A stretch of DNA of 64,000 nucleotides from JAVJRN01 sp040218415 (GTDB taxonomy: Bacteria > Bacteroidota > Bacteroidia > Cytophagales > Cyclobacteriaceae). The notes under the pieces are model-generated. The model was not told the origin of the DNA, made no database searches, and saw only the letters and a list, made by a program, of their open reading frames with translations. This document shows, one piece after another, positions 54,985-64,000 of the stretch (positions within the stretch are counted from its first letter, which is position 1; each line of letters begins with the position of its first letter). The DNA lies in assembly GCA_040218415.1 (NCBI GenBank), contig JAVJRN010000010.1, forward strand, positions 62,001 to 126,000. The letters run 5' to 3'. The translations under genes and the position numbers were made by a program.

Positions 54985-56011
54985 GATTTTCATAAAAATG
55001 AACTGCTTCAACGATCATTTTGTCACTTACCTGTTGATCAAACAAGCAAGAGCCTATTGCATTGATTAACGAAAAATTAATTGTCAATCCAACGTTTTTT
55101 TTATCATGAATCATTAATTCGTTGATTTCTGATATTGTTGGAATTAGTACTGGCTCGTAAATAGAAGAAAGGTAGTCACAAATTATTTCTAAACTGATTT
55201 TGGATATTAAATTTTGCTGATAAGAAATGTGTGCCTCCAGTATCATCCCACAAGCTATAGCTTCACCATGTAACAGGCTTTTTTGATTATTCAAGTAGTA
55301 GGTCTCGATGGCATGCCCAAGCGTATGTCCAAAATTGAGAATTTTCCTTTTTCCTTTTTCCAAAGGATCTTCAGCAACAACGCTTCCTTTTATTCCTATG
55401 GAATGCCTGATTATTTCCTGCCAGTCCATTGCTGGGAAAGTACTATCTCTCAGTTGGTCAAAGTATTTGTCATCTGCAATTAAGCCATGTTTAATCACTT
55501 CAGCATAGCCAGATCTCAATTCTCGTTTCGGTAGCGTACTTAAAAACTTGTCAGATACAATAACAGCCGTTGGATCATTAAATACACCAATATGATTTTT
55601 AAAGCCCATAAAGTCAATTCCTAGTTTACCACCAATATTTGCATCGACAGCAGCTAAAAGGGTCGTTGGGATGTTGATAAACCTGATGCCTCTTTTGAAT
55701 GTACTGGCACAAAAACCGCCCATATCTCCTATAACCCCTCCACCTAAGTTTACCAAGATAGATTTTCTGGAAAACCCAGCATTCGTCAGCTCTTGCCAAA
55801 TGATTTGACATGTATTCAAGTTTTTGTTTTTCTCACCGCTTTCTATTTCAATCATTAGATCTGCGTGGAAGCTTCCGAGCAGCGGAAGACACAACGATTT
55901 TGTGTTTTCATCCACGAGAAGAGCGACTTTATCTGGCCTTTCGTCTTGAATGATTTCGGTTAGGGTAGCGGTAGGATCAACAGTAAAATGAATATAGTCA
56001 GGAACCTTCAA
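54977..56011 (-). CDS. aroB: 3-dehydroquinate synthase
   Basis: A 344-residue protein with the DHQ-synthase features: NAD-binding NLGGGVIGDMGGFCASTFKRG, IPTTLLAAVDANIGGKLGID, zinc-ligand regions RSGYAEVIKHGLI and GHTLGHAIETYY, and LLHGEAIACGM. It converts DAHP to 3-dehydroquinate, the second step of the shikimate pathway. It is slightly shorter than the ~360-residue norm, in line with Bacteroidota members. aroA follows on the same strand. Confidence 0.95.
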   Translation of the reverse strand: MKVPDYIHFTVDPTATLTEIIQDERPDKVALLVDENTKSLCLPLLGSFHADLMIEIESGEKNKNLNTCQIIWQELTNAGFSRKSILVNLGGGVIGDMGGFCASTFKRGIRFINIPTTLLAAVDANIGGKLGIDFMGFKNHIGVFNDPTAVIVSDKFLSTLPKRELRSGYAEVIKHGLIADDKYFDQLRDSTFPAMDWQEIIRHSIGIKGSVVAEDPLEKGKRKILNFGHTLGHAIETYYLNNQKSLLHGEAIACGMILEAHISYQQNLISKISLEIICDYLSSIYEPVLIPTISEINELMIHDKKNVGLTINFSLINAIGSCLFDQQVSDKMIVEAVHFYENLK

Positions 56012-56091
56012 AACATTTATTTATAAGGAGTTTAACATTGCAATCAAAAGTTGGTTAAGCCATATATCTTTGCCCACCAGTTTTCAAAGCT

Positions 56092-57270
56092 ATGTCAGAA
56101 AATTCAAAAATCAATTTTGAGGATACAGCAACTGCCTTTGCACATAAGAGCCTTAAGGAGTTGAAAAAATCTCATTTTGTATTCTCTACCATGAATTATT
56201 CGTGGATGGTTAAGGCAGGAACTTTTTTGACAAGTTCAGCTTTGAAACTACGCCTTCCTGTGAAAGGTATCATTAAAAAGACGTTGTTCGATCAGTTTTG
56301 TGGAGGAGAATCCATTGAAGGCAGTGAGCAGAGAATGATTCAACTCGCTCAATCTAGGGTTAAAACAATCCTTGACTATAGTGTGGAAGGTGAGGCTACT
56401 GAGGAAGGATATGATGAAGCTGTAGAGGAGGCTTTGCGAGTAGCTGATTATGCCAAACAGCATGAAAGTATTCCTTTTTGTGTAATAAAAATCTCAGGAC
56501 TAGGCTCAACGGTGCTTCTAGAAAAAATTCAAAAAGGAAAGAAATTGACTGAGGCCGAGCTTTTACGCTACGATAGAATCAAGACTCGACTTGACGTGAT
56601 TGTGTCGAGGGCTGTGGCAAATGATTTGAAGTTCATGATTGATGCAGAGGAATCTTGGTATCAAAATGTTATTGATGACTTGGTATACGAGTTGATGATA
56701 AAATACAATCAAGAAAAACCCTATGTATACAATACTTATCAGCTCTACAGGCATGAAGCGCTCGATAAAATGAAAAAGGGTTACGAATATGTTGCACGAC
56801 AAGGTGCTTTCTTCGCGGCAAAATTAGTGCGTGGGGCGTATATGGAAAAAGAAAGGGATCGGGCTGAAGAGATGAATTATACGGATCCTATACAGCCTAA
56901 TAAGGCAGCCACCGACAAAGATTACAATGAAGGATTAAAATTCGCGGTAGAACATATTGATGAGTTTTCATTGTGTGCCGGAACTCACAATGAGTCGTCT
57001 TGTCAGTATTTGATAGACCTGATGGACGAGCACAAGATTAAGAAAGATGATGAGCGTGTTTATTTTGCTCAATTACTAGGAATGAGCGATAATATCTCGT
57101 TTAAGCTTTCCGACAAAGGATACAATGTGGCTAAATACGTTCCTTATGGTCCGGTGGAAAAAGTATTGCCCTATTTATTTAGAAGGGCAGACGAGAATAC
57201 TTCTATTGCAGGGCAGAGTAGCCGTGAATTTATGCTGGTAAAAAAGGAATTGAAAAGGAGGAATCAATGA
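56092..57270 (+). CDS. Proline dehydrogenase
   Basis: A 392-residue FAD-dependent (beta/alpha)8 PRODH. Conserved stretches are FCGGESIEGSEQ, CVIKISGLGS, MIDAEESWYQNVIDDLV, YNTYQLYRHEAL, KLVRGAYMEKERDRA, CAGTHNESS, FAQLLGMSDNISF and VAKYVPYGPVEKVLPYLFRRADEN. It oxidises proline to pyrroline-5-carboxylate and passes electrons to quinone at the inner face of the membrane. The N-terminal ~60 residues are the variable part seen in Bacteroidota and eukaryotic forms. The barrel gene downstream starts 4 bp before its stop. Confidence 0.95.
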   Translation: MSENSKINFEDTATAFAHKSLKELKKSHFVFSTMNYSWMVKAGTFLTSSALKLRLPVKGIIKKTLFDQFCGGESIEGSEQRMIQLAQSRVKTILDYSVEGEATEEGYDEAVEEALRVADYAKQHESIPFCVIKISGLGSTVLLEKIQKGKKLTEAELLRYDRIKTRLDVIVSRAVANDLKFMIDAEESWYQNVIDDLVYELMIKYNQEKPYVYNTYQLYRHEALDKMKKGYEYVARQGAFFAAKLVRGAYMEKERDRAEEMNYTDPIQPNKAATDKDYNEGLKFAVEHIDEFSLCAGTHNESSCQYLIDLMDEHKIKKDDERVYFAQLLGMSDNISFKLSDKGYNVAKYVPYGPVEKVLPYLFRRADENTSIAGQSSREFMLVKKELKRRNQ

Positions 57271-58571
57271 TAAAAAAGAGCTTAGGTATTACTCTTTTAT
57301 TCGTATTTTCTCTGTTTAACGTTAAATCAGATACGCTTCACATTAAGAACGAGAATGATTTTTTAGTTGGAAAGACAATCAAAAAAATACTTGGATACAA
57401 TCAAAAGGAGTTAAGTATTCAACTTGAATCTGGGGGGGAAAGAGCTGTTGCTTTAGAGAATATTGATACCCTTATCAATAATGGGGTTAGATATTTACCT
57501 ATTGATGTGGCAGTCGGAAATAAAAAATATCTGGTACTGGCAAGGCTTTATTATAAAGGTGAATTGTCTTTGTTAGAAACAAGGATTGATGATCACGGAA
57601 AGGTTCAAGTTCTTCTTAAAAACGGATCTTCGATAGCACTTTTTGAATCGAACTTAAAGACTACACTACTGACTCTCACAGAAGGTTGTTTAGATGAAAA
57701 TGCTGAAATATCCTCTAATACGATTATACAGAAGTTGGACGAATATCATTTATGTGTAAATAAGAAATCTCAAACCTACTTAGTTAAAGCACAGCTCGAA
57801 TTTAATCTGGGTCTTGAAATCGGCTCGAATATCCCAATGGGTGGAGCATTCGAATATTCAAAATTAACCCCAGATGCCCTTGTTCTCTCTTCTAAACCTG
57901 AGCCACCAACTTTAGAACAGCTTCCAAACAAGAGAATAGTATATACCCCCAAAATAGTATATTCAATGCATGTTAGTGGGATGTTCAATGGGTTTTACTT
58001 TTCGCCTGGATTTCGGGTAAGGGATTATGATCTCGAAATATTCGACTTTAATATGGTTCCACTTAGTAGACCTGAAACCGAAGGTGATATATTTTTAAGT
58101 ATTAGATCATTGGACATAGGTTTCCGAGCTGGCTATGTGTTTAACCACAAAAGAAATTTCCAACCATTTGTACATTATGCATATTATAGTTCTTCTAACG
58201 GCGCAGTAGAGTTGAGCAAGCAACAAAGAGGATATGACTCATTTAATGATGATCGGCTTGTTATTTTAAGTACAGATCTATTTTATTCGACACTTCCCAA
58301 AAGCATAAATAGTGGTATTATTGGTTTTCAATATCGGTTAAATAGGTTATTGGTTAAGGTTGCTTTTTCACAAGACTTTATCTCTGGAGAATCAGTTTTG
58401 GAAGGACCTGCTGTATTAAGACGTGCTGATTCAAATCAAAGTATCGACGATGCACAAAGGATAATAGGAAGAGAAAGAGCATATTTCGATATTAGTAATA
58501 GCTCACTGAGTTTTGAGCTGGTTTATCGGTTAATAAACAGGAAGCCGATTTATTCAAAATATAAATTTTAA
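57267..58571 (+). CDS. Outer-membrane beta-barrel protein with N-terminal domain, unknown
   Basis: A 434-residue protein with a signal peptide (IKKSLGITLLFVFSLFNVKS). The first ~200 residues are a soluble beta-rich part. The second half has the alternating strands of a barrel (KIVYSMHVSGMFNGFYFSPG; DIGFRAGYVFNHKRNFQPF; LSFELVYRLINRKPIYSKYKF). Layout resembles the gene at 33394, though the sequences are not clearly related by eye. It overlaps proline dehydrogenase by 4 bp and ends 1 bp before lysS, so it is embedded in that operon. Confidence 0.68.
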   Translation: MIKKSLGITLLFVFSLFNVKSDTLHIKNENDFLVGKTIKKILGYNQKELSIQLESGGERAVALENIDTLINNGVRYLPIDVAVGNKKYLVLARLYYKGELSLLETRIDDHGKVQVLLKNGSSIALFESNLKTTLLTLTEGCLDENAEISSNTIIQKLDEYHLCVNKKSQTYLVKAQLEFNLGLEIGSNIPMGGAFEYSKLTPDALVLSSKPEPPTLEQLPNKRIVYTPKIVYSMHVSGMFNGFYFSPGFRVRDYDLEIFDFNMVPLSRPETEGDIFLSIRSLDIGFRAGYVFNHKRNFQPFVHYAYYSSSNGAVELSKQQRGYDSFNDDRLVILSTDLFYSTLPKSINSGIIGFQYRLNRLLVKVAFSQDFISGESVLEGPAVLRRADSNQSIDDAQRIIGRERAYFDISNSSLSFELVYRLINRKPIYSKYKF

Positions 58572-58572
58572 G

Positions 58573-60297
58573 ATGTATTTAAGCGAACAAGAACAACAAA
58601 GAAGGAAAGAAAGAGAAGAGCTGATCAATATGGGTATAGATCCATATCCAGCTGCGGAATTCAAGATTACTCATTCTGCTAAGCAAATCAAAAAAGACTA
58701 TACCGAAGGAGCTGAGGGGTTTGAGGAAATCTCTATCGCCGGGCGTTTGATGAGCAAAAGAATCATGGGTTCAGCTTCCTTTGGAGAAATTCAAGACAGT
58801 ACCTCTCGAATCCAGTTCTATGTGCGAAGAGATGATATTTGCCCTGAGGAGGATAAGTCTTTTTACAACGATGTTTTCAAAAAGAAATTAGATATCGGTG
58901 ACATCATCGGGCTGAAAGGGTATGTGTTTAAGACACAAGTAGGAGAAACCTCTATTCACGTGACCTCCTTAAGCATTCTGACCAAGTCACTCAGGCCTTT
59001 ACCAATCGTGAAGGAAGGCGAAGATGCCGAGGGAAATAAGAAGGTTTGGGATGCATTTAAAGATCCTGAACAGCGCTATCGTCAGCGCTATTTGGATTTG
59101 ATCGTAAACCCAGAAGTAAAAGAAGTTTTTAAGAAAAGAACCAAATTGGTAAATACCATTAGGGAGTTCATGAATGATCATGACTACCTTGAAGTGGAAA
59201 CCCCAATTTTACAGCCAATTCATGGAGGTGCGGCGGCAAGACCTTTCAAGACTCATCACAACACCTTGGATATGCCACTCTTTTTACGAATAGCCAATGA
59301 GCTATACTTGAAGAGATTAATTGTTGGTGGTTTCGATGGTGTTTATGAGTTTGCAAAAGACTTTCGTAACGAAGGCATGTCAAGGTTTCATAATCCAGAA
59401 TTCACTCAGGTTGAGTTGTATGTAGCCTACAAGGATTATTTCTGGATGATGGACTTCATGGAAGAGCTGGTCGAGAAAATTGCGATTAATCTTCATGGAA
59501 CCACTAAAGTTCAAGTAGGGAAGCATGAAATAAACTTCCAACGACCTTGGAAAAGATTTACCATGTTTGAGGCGATTGATCATTACACGGGAATAGATAT
59601 TTCCGAAATGGACGAAGAGGCACTTCGGTTAACAGCAAGACAGCTTCATGTACCTGTAGATGATACCATGGGTAAGGGAAAGTTGATCGATGAGATCTTT
59701 GGTGAAAAATGTGAAGCGCAGTTAATTCAACCAACATTTATTACTGATTATCCGGAGGAAATGTCTCCATTGACCAAAAAGCACCGATCAAAAGCGGGCT
59801 TAGTTGAGCGATTCGAAGCTATTTGTAATGGTAAAGAAATCATGAATGCTTATTCCGAGTTAAACGACCCCATCGATCAAAGAGCGAGATTCGAAGAGCA
59901 GCTTGAATTGGCCAAACGTGGAGATGATGAGGCGATGGTTATGGATGAGGATTTTTTAAGGGCATTAGAATTTGGTATGCCACCAACATCGGGGGTCGGT
60001 CTTGGAATAGATCGATTGGCTATGATCATGACGAATTCCAATTCTATTCAGGATGTTTTGTTTTTTCCACAAATGAGACCTGAGAAAAAGATTGTTGTAC
60101 TTGACTTAACAGAGGATGAAAAGCTTGTCTTGGATTTGTTGAAAAAAGAAGACAAAATGGAATTAAATGCGCTAAAAGAACAGTCTGGTCTCTCGAACAA
60201 AAAATGGGATAAGGCCATAAAAGGACTTACCAAGGGTGAACACGCAAAAGTTCATAAAGAGGGGGATGTGCTTCAAGTAGAAATTATAGTAGCTTGA
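58573..60297 (+). CDS. lysS: Lysyl-tRNA synthetase, class II
   Basis: A 574-residue class II synthetase. The OB-fold anticodon-binding domain (about 55-160; EISIAGRLMSKRIMGSASFG) precedes the catalytic domain, with motif 2 in FRNEGMSRFHNPEFTQVE and motif 3 in TSGVGLGIDRLAMIM. After the usual end near residue 505 there is an extra ~65-residue helical domain (LTEDEKLVLDLLKKEDKMEL onward), an appendage found in Bacteroidota LysRS and of unknown use. It charges tRNA-Lys. The stop overlaps the TTG start of the next gene. Confidence 0.96.
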   Translation: MYLSEQEQQRRKEREELINMGIDPYPAAEFKITHSAKQIKKDYTEGAEGFEEISIAGRLMSKRIMGSASFGEIQDSTSRIQFYVRRDDICPEEDKSFYNDVFKKKLDIGDIIGLKGYVFKTQVGETSIHVTSLSILTKSLRPLPIVKEGEDAEGNKKVWDAFKDPEQRYRQRYLDLIVNPEVKEVFKKRTKLVNTIREFMNDHDYLEVETPILQPIHGGAAARPFKTHHNTLDMPLFLRIANELYLKRLIVGGFDGVYEFAKDFRNEGMSRFHNPEFTQVELYVAYKDYFWMMDFMEELVEKIAINLHGTTKVQVGKHEINFQRPWKRFTMFEAIDHYTGIDISEMDEEALRLTARQLHVPVDDTMGKGKLIDEIFGEKCEAQLIQPTFITDYPEEMSPLTKKHRSKAGLVERFEAICNGKEIMNAYSELNDPIDQRARFEEQLELAKRGDDEAMVMDEDFLRALEFGMPPTSGVGLGIDRLAMIMTNSNSIQDVLFFPQMRPEKKIVVLDLTEDEKLVLDLLKKEDKMELNALKEQSGLSNKKWDKAIKGLTKGEHAKVHKEGDVLQVEIIVA

Positions 60298-60968
60298 AAA
60301 GATTGATTAAAAGTATTCTTTTTGACTTTGACGGAACACTGATAGATTCTGAACATTTCCACTTTACTAGTTGGAATATTATACTCAAGGAGTATGGTCA
60401 TGACATGACCTATGACTATTATAACGAGTATTGTGTTGGTGTTCCGGCGACACAAAATGTAAAAGATGTAATTAACCGCTATAACCTACCGATAACAGAT
60501 GAGGAGTTGTTGGAAAAAGGGGAGCAGTTAACGCGCATTCGAATGAGCAGTCATCAGCCCGTTTTGATGCCTTTCGCCATGGAACTAGTTACCTACTTTC
60601 ATGATTTGGGTTTGCCTTTGGCCATAGTCACGGGGAGCCCGAGAATAGACCTAGACGATACGCTTTCAAAGGTTCCGTTACGCAAATATTTTGATCAGAT
60701 CATTACGAGAACGGATGTCGTAAAGAGCAAACCTGATCCGGAAAGTTATCTTCGAGCGATTGAAGTCATGGGTTTTAAAGCGGAGGAATACTTGGTACTA
60801 GAAGACACATACACAGGAAGTCAATCTGCCAAAGCGGCTGGTTTGACGTGCATTGGTGTGCAGTCCCATACTATCATCAAAAAGCAACTCGAACGAGTAA
60901 CAGATGCTGTTTTTGGTGACTTAATGGAAGCAAAGGAATATATTGTTGCCAACTATCAATTGGGCTGA
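60294..60968 (+). CDS. HAD-family phosphatase (beta-phosphoglucomutase-like)
   Basis: A 224-residue HAD hydrolase. It has the nucleophile Asp11 and Asp13 in ILFDFDGTLIDSEHFH, the Thr/Ser motif in LAIVTGSPRIDL, Lys in SKPDPESYLRA and the acidic motif in LVLEDTYTGSQSAKAAG, with a helical cap (about 20-90). The only start that keeps motif I is TTG at 60294, which overlaps the lysS stop, so expression is probably coupled. It belongs to the phosphoglucomutase/phosphatase subfamily; the substrate is unknown. Confidence 0.88.
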   Translation: MKRLIKSILFDFDGTLIDSEHFHFTSWNIILKEYGHDMTYDYYNEYCVGVPATQNVKDVINRYNLPITDEELLEKGEQLTRIRMSSHQPVLMPFAMELVTYFHDLGLPLAIVTGSPRIDLDDTLSKVPLRKYFDQIITRTDVVKSKPDPESYLRAIEVMGFKAEEYLVLEDTYTGSQSAKAAGLTCIGVQSHTIIKKQLERVTDAVFGDLMEAKEYIVANYQLG

Positions 60969-60985
60969 TAGGAGGTTGTTTGACA

Positions 60986-61444
60986 CTAAATTGGTCGTCT
61001 AAATGCGATCTGATCTATGGCCTCTACACCATTTTCAATAATTGGTTGTTCGTAGTATTTCATGAAGTGGCCTTTCACTCGGTAATACTCTTCAAATTTC
61101 ATTTTCTTATAAAATTGGTGATTTCCTAAGCTGGTATCGGCTGTTTTTGCTGTTAGAAAAAGAAAGCCTTCCATTTTCGCTACCCGAATAGCCTGTTTAA
61201 CCATTTCCTTACCAATGCCCTGTCGTTGAAATTTATTGTCAACGGAGATGTTTTTAATTTCCATTTCATCTTCTGAAGCTGCCATGAGTACGAACACCCC
61301 AACAATTTCATTGTTTTGTCTGGCCACATACACATCACTTTCAGGTAAGTAGCGGTTGATCATTTCTTCTGAAGGATCCGCTTGAAGAAGAAGTTCGAAT
61401 GGTACTTTTTCGTTATGGGTAAGACGATTAATTTGGATGCTCAT
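60986..61444 (-). CDS. GNAT-family N-acetyltransferase
   Basis: A 152-residue GNAT protein. The acetyl-CoA pyrophosphate loop is visible as DNKFQRQGIGKEMVKQAIR, preceded by EIKNISV (beta-4) and followed by FLFLTAKTADTSLGNHQFYKKMKF (beta-5/alpha-4 region) and the end MKYYEQPI. Substrate unknown. It starts 5 bp after murI on the same strand, so the two are probably cotranscribed. Confidence 0.88.
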   Translation of the reverse strand: MSIQINRLTHNEKVPFELLLQADPSEEMINRYLPESDVYVARQNNEIVGVFVLMAASEDEMEIKNISVDNKFQRQGIGKEMVKQAIRVAKMEGFLFLTAKTADTSLGNHQFYKKMKFEEYYRVKGHFMKYYEQPIIENGVEAIDQIAFRRPI

Positions 61445-61449
61445 AGTAC

Positions 61450-62268
61450 TTAAAAATGAACTTTTTGAGATGAAACAGGCGTGTCAAAAAATTGGACAGC
61501 TTTTTCGTTAAATATAGTTGTATCATCAGTAGTGAGGAAATTAATTTTCGATGATTTTGAACATCTCTCTTCAATTTCTGGATGACGGATCAGATAATCA
61601 ACCAAACTTGAGGCAATTATTGGGCCTTGGCTAAGAATTTCAATGTTTTTCGGAGTGTGTTGTTCTATTAGTTTGGTCAATAAAGGATAATGCGTGCAGG
61701 CAAGCAAGAGGACGTCTATTTTACGATCAAGGCATAACAACTCGGTCAAATATTTTTTCACGAAATATTCAGCGCCTTCGCCATTTACTTCGCCTGCTTC
61801 AACCAAAGGAACCCACAACGGACAAGCTTGCTGAAATACTTGAATTGTAGCATCTTGTTTTTTAATTTCAAGGAGGTAAGAGTCTGATTTTACCGTTCCA
61901 ACGGTACCAACTATACCTACATGCTTGGAGTTTGACTTTTGCCCGATGATTTCGGCGGTTGGCCTAATCACTCCGAGCACTCGTTTTTCTGGAGCAATGC
62001 GTGGTAAATCGCGTTGCTGGATTGTTCTTAGAGCTTTAGCGGAAGCGGTATTACAAGCGAGTATGACCAAGTGACAACCTTTATCAAACAAGAACTTGAC
62101 GGCTTCAAGGGTGTATTCATAAATAGTTTCAAATGATCTCGGACCGTAAGGTGTACGCGCATTATCGCCCAAGTATAAGAAATCATAATTGGGTAATTTT
62201 TCTTTTAGTGACTTTAAAACGGTAAGCCCACCATACCCTGAATCAAATACGCCAATCGGACCCATCAA
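61450..62268 (-). CDS. murI: Glutamate racemase
   Basis: A 272-residue Asp/Glu racemase. It begins GPIGVFDSGYGGLTVLKSL and has the two catalytic cysteines in ILACNTASAKALR (near 73) and LLACTHYPLL (near 184), with LGDNARTPYGPRS between. It makes D-glutamate for peptidoglycan. Two ATG codons are adjacent at the start. It sits between the thioredoxin-like gene (3 bp away) and the GNAT gene on the same strand. Confidence 0.94.
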   Translation of the reverse strand: MMGPIGVFDSGYGGLTVLKSLKEKLPNYDFLYLGDNARTPYGPRSFETIYEYTLEAVKFLFDKGCHLVILACNTASAKALRTIQQRDLPRIAPEKRVLGVIRPTAEIIGQKSNSKHVGIVGTVGTVKSDSYLLEIKKQDATIQVFQQACPLWVPLVEAGEVNGEGAEYFVKKYLTELLCLDRKIDVLLLACTHYPLLTKLIEQHTPKNIEILSQGPIIASSLVDYLIRHPEIEERCSKSSKINFLTTDDTTIFNEKAVQFFDTPVSSQKVHF

Positions 62269-62271
62269 TGA

Positions 62272-62814
62272 TTAGAAAGGTAGACTATCCACGATCTCTT
62301 GCATTTTGCTGGTAGTATATACGCCAGATGTAGTATATACAATTTTTCCATTTTCGTCTAAAACATAAAAGTAGGGAACTTTTTTACCATCAAAATCTAA
62401 TGCGCTTTCATATTCTTTGATACTTCCGTTGTAAAAAAGCACATAAGGGTGAAGCCGCTCATCGATATCCTTTTCAACATTTTCCATTACTTTTTTGTAA
62501 GCGACTCTTTTTGCCCCAGTAAACATTGGGATGAAATACACATTTACGTCGTAGCTAACATCAAAAATGGAGGGTTCTTTTTCTTTGTCTAGGAATAGAT
62601 TATAGGTTGGGCTAAACCATGTCTTTAAATAGTCCTCTGCTTTTTTAGAGTAGGCCATACCGATAAGGGTATACTTGCCACGTGTGCTTTTAGGAATCAG
62701 TACTTCATTATGACTTAAATTTTCTCCCTCTAAGTCGGGGAAAGTTTTGCCTATTTGGGCATTGGACTCAAAGAGGCAGCAAATTGAAAATATAAGTACA
62801 GCTAAATATTTCAT
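62272..62814 (-). CDS. Periplasmic thioredoxin-fold protein lacking CxxC
   Basis: The frame is open to 62865, but the ATG at 62814 gives a signal peptide (MKYLAVLIFSICCLFESNAQ), so I choose it (180 residues). The mature part begins GKTFPDLEGENLSHNEVLIP and ends with VPYFYVLDENGKIVYTTSG, the beta-3/beta-4 and cis-Pro region of TlpA/AhpC-like thioredoxin folds. No CxxC active site is present, so it is probably not a classical oxidoreductase. Function unknown. Confidence 0.7.
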   Translation of the reverse strand: MKYLAVLIFSICCLFESNAQIGKTFPDLEGENLSHNEVLIPKSTRGKYTLIGMAYSKKAEDYLKTWFSPTYNLFLDKEKEPSIFDVSYDVNVYFIPMFTGAKRVAYKKVMENVEKDIDERLHPYVLFYNGSIKEYESALDFDGKKVPYFYVLDENGKIVYTTSGVYTTSKMQEIVDSLPF

Positions 62815-62865
62815 ATTACAGATTTTTAAATGAATCAGATCGTATTGTTCGTTTGCGCAATGCAA

Positions 62866-63314
62866 TCAAGCAACGAATCTAATGATTCAACGACTCAATT
62901 CTATATTTCGGATATTGAAAGTGCTATTTGTAGTAAAACTATTGTAGAACAAGTGAAAGTTCTGAGATCTTAAAAAGTGATTTGTTTCCAAACATGTGTT
63001 TCTTGGGTGATTTTCCATAGTGCATTTTTAAAAGTTGTATTTCCCTGAACAGCGCGAAAATTCAGAAAATCAACATATGATTTGAAATTTCATAAAAAAA
63101 ATATTTGTAACAACTTAGTTTTCAAGGCTTTGTGAAGTTGAAAAATTTCTTTTCAATCGAAGGAAGTTTGTTAACATTAACAGAATAGAATATATCTAGG
63201 CCTTAAATCAAACGCGAGTCACCAACGTTCTTTGAGATTAAATTTTGATGATTTCGGTAACCTTTACCGTTTAATGGAGTAAAACTATCAGGGTCAAAAA
63301 AAATCACTAGTCAT
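62866..63314. other. 449-bp gene-free stretch
   Basis: No coding frame of note. It should hold the divergent promoters of the thioredoxin-like gene and the gene at 63315. The 15-bp palindrome CGGTAACCTTTACCG (63256-63270) is an operator-like candidate 45 bp before that gene. Confidence 0.5.
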
Positions 63315-63770
63315 ATGTTCAGTTTTTTAAAGAGCAAAAAAAAATCATTTAAGGCAAATTGTCAGCTATCAAATATGCCGTTGGATAAAGAATCTGCTTA
63401 CTTGATTACTACAGCAGATGTAATTAGGTCAAAAAAGTTTTGGGACAATAAGATGACTGAGCCTGATACAATGACTTATACTGAAGCGCATTTTAAAACT
63501 GGGGACAAAACCGCGACCAGTATCAGGGGAATGATATTTAAAAAATATAGTGCCGAAGATAAGCCATGGATTATCTCAGATGCTCATTTACATTTATTTG
63601 ATATTGACGAAAATGAAGCGAAAAAAATGGCCGTAGCTTGGTGGGAGAGTCAAGGAAAAAATGTGCCTTCAGCGGCTAATGATTCACTTTCCAATTTGAA
63701 AGAAGACGAGTATAATGCATTAAAAGAATATGCGATAATGAGTGCAGGAAAATCAAGGGTCATTATCTGA
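63315..63770 (+). CDS. Hypothetical cytoplasmic protein
   Basis: A 151-residue protein without signal peptide or membrane segment. It begins MFSFLKSKKKSFKANCQLSN, then has KESAYLITTADVIRSKKFWDN and the stretch WIISDAHLHLFDIDENEAKK near residue 82. I do not recognise the family; the DAHLH string alone is not enough to call an amidohydrolase. A bidirectional terminator follows. Confidence 0.7.
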   Translation: MFSFLKSKKKSFKANCQLSNMPLDKESAYLITTADVIRSKKFWDNKMTEPDTMTYTEAHFKTGDKTATSIRGMIFKKYSAEDKPWIISDAHLHLFDIDENEAKKMAVAWWESQGKNVPSAANDSLSNLKEDEYNALKEYAIMSAGKSRVII

Positions 63771-63803
63771 TCAATTGATTAAGGAAATAGGATTAATGAA
63801 ATA

Positions 63804-63830
63804 AAAAAAGCGACGTTAGTCGCTTTTTTT
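63804..63830. terminator. Bidirectional Rho-independent terminator
   Basis: AAGCGAC and GTCGCTT pair around a GTTA loop with A- and T-runs on both sides. It lies between the gene at 63315 and a convergent reading frame at the window end, so it can serve both. Confidence 0.88.
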
Positions 63831-63840
63831 ATTTTCAGTT

Positions 63841-64000
63841 TTAGTTTTCGAAATACTTGAATCTGTTTTGCCTGCGCATCACAAACTTCCAGATACTTTC
63901 TGTCAAATCATCGAAAGCATGATGTATAATATTTGTTAAATTTTTGAAGTGATTTTGCTTTTTTACCTTGTTCATCTGTTCGCTGGTTATATTTTTTGTC
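63841..64000 (-). CDS. Partial hypothetical protein at the window end
   Basis: A minus-strand frame open for 52 codons ends with TAA at 63841-63843, right after the terminator. It reads NLTNIIHHAFDDLTESIWKF, then VMRRQNRFKYFEN at its end. Its start is beyond the window. The composition is protein-like and the shared terminator supports it, but no family is recognised. Confidence 0.5.
   Translation of the reverse strand, partial: TKNITSEQMNKVKKQNHFKNLTNIIHHAFDDLTESIWKFVMRRQNRFKYFEN

Noticed and set aside
1..64000. CRISPR arrays, tRNA or rRNA genes, prophage or toxin-antitoxin modules
   Set aside because: No regularly spaced repeats, no tRNA-like cloverleaf with TTCGA loop, and no integrase, capsid or toxin families were seen on reading both strands.

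Overview
The window is AT-rich chromosomal DNA of a marine Bacteroidota, most likely of the order Cytophagales. Evidence for this is the SusC/SusD pair, several proteins with type IX secretion (T9SS) C-terminal sorting domains, Bacteroidota lipoprotein signals, and the rpsD-rpoA-rplQ-carA-eno gene order. No rRNA, tRNA or CRISPR array was seen.

Layout. (1) 1-8748 is a housekeeping flank: the end of rpsD, then rpoA, rplQ, carA, eno, an FtsB/DivIC-like division gene, a small outer-membrane barrel, an Ldh2-type dehydrogenase, a MuiA-like protein and a Ppx/GppA phosphatase. (2) About 8985-9730 holds eroded ISAs1- and IS3-type transposase remnants. (3) 9787-43295 is a large alginate-utilisation locus. 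(4) About 43385-43800 holds a second eroded ISAs1 remnant, in the same orientation as the first, followed by a GC-rich hairpin element. (5) 43887-64000 is a second housekeeping flank: an acyl-CoA carboxylase subunit, an M42 peptidase, a BtuF-like protein, an SPFH/RHH operon, an M28 peptidase, arsenosugar genes, aroA, aroB, proline dehydrogenase, lysS, a HAD phosphatase, a GNAT protein, murI and small unknown genes.

How the alginate locus fits together. Secreted or surface lyases (a tandem PL7 enzyme and three PL6 enzymes of different architecture) would cut alginate. SusC/SusD would import the oligosaccharides. A PL17 exolyase lipoprotein would release unsaturated monouronates, which KdgF (cupin) linearises to DEH. 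An ExuT-like MFS carrier crosses the inner membrane, an SDR reduces DEH to KDG, and KdgK phosphorylates KDG. The KDPG aldolase is not in the window. A GH88 plus GH2 pair and a beta-helix T9SS protein of unknown activity suggest that a second, uronate-containing substrate or a further alginate-active step is handled too.

Regulation. Two paralogous FadR/UxuR-subfamily GntR regulators open the locus. I found a 16-bp inverted repeat (AATTGGT-N2-ACCAATT) or a close variant at five intergenic places: before both regulators, before a PKD lipoprotein, before susC, and in the divergent PL7/PL6 promoter region. Its half-sites and spacing match what I recall of the E. coli UxuR/ExuR operator. This predicted regulon, together with the paired transposase fossils bracketing the locus, is the main discovery here. 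All functions are inferred by reading sequence; no database search was run.
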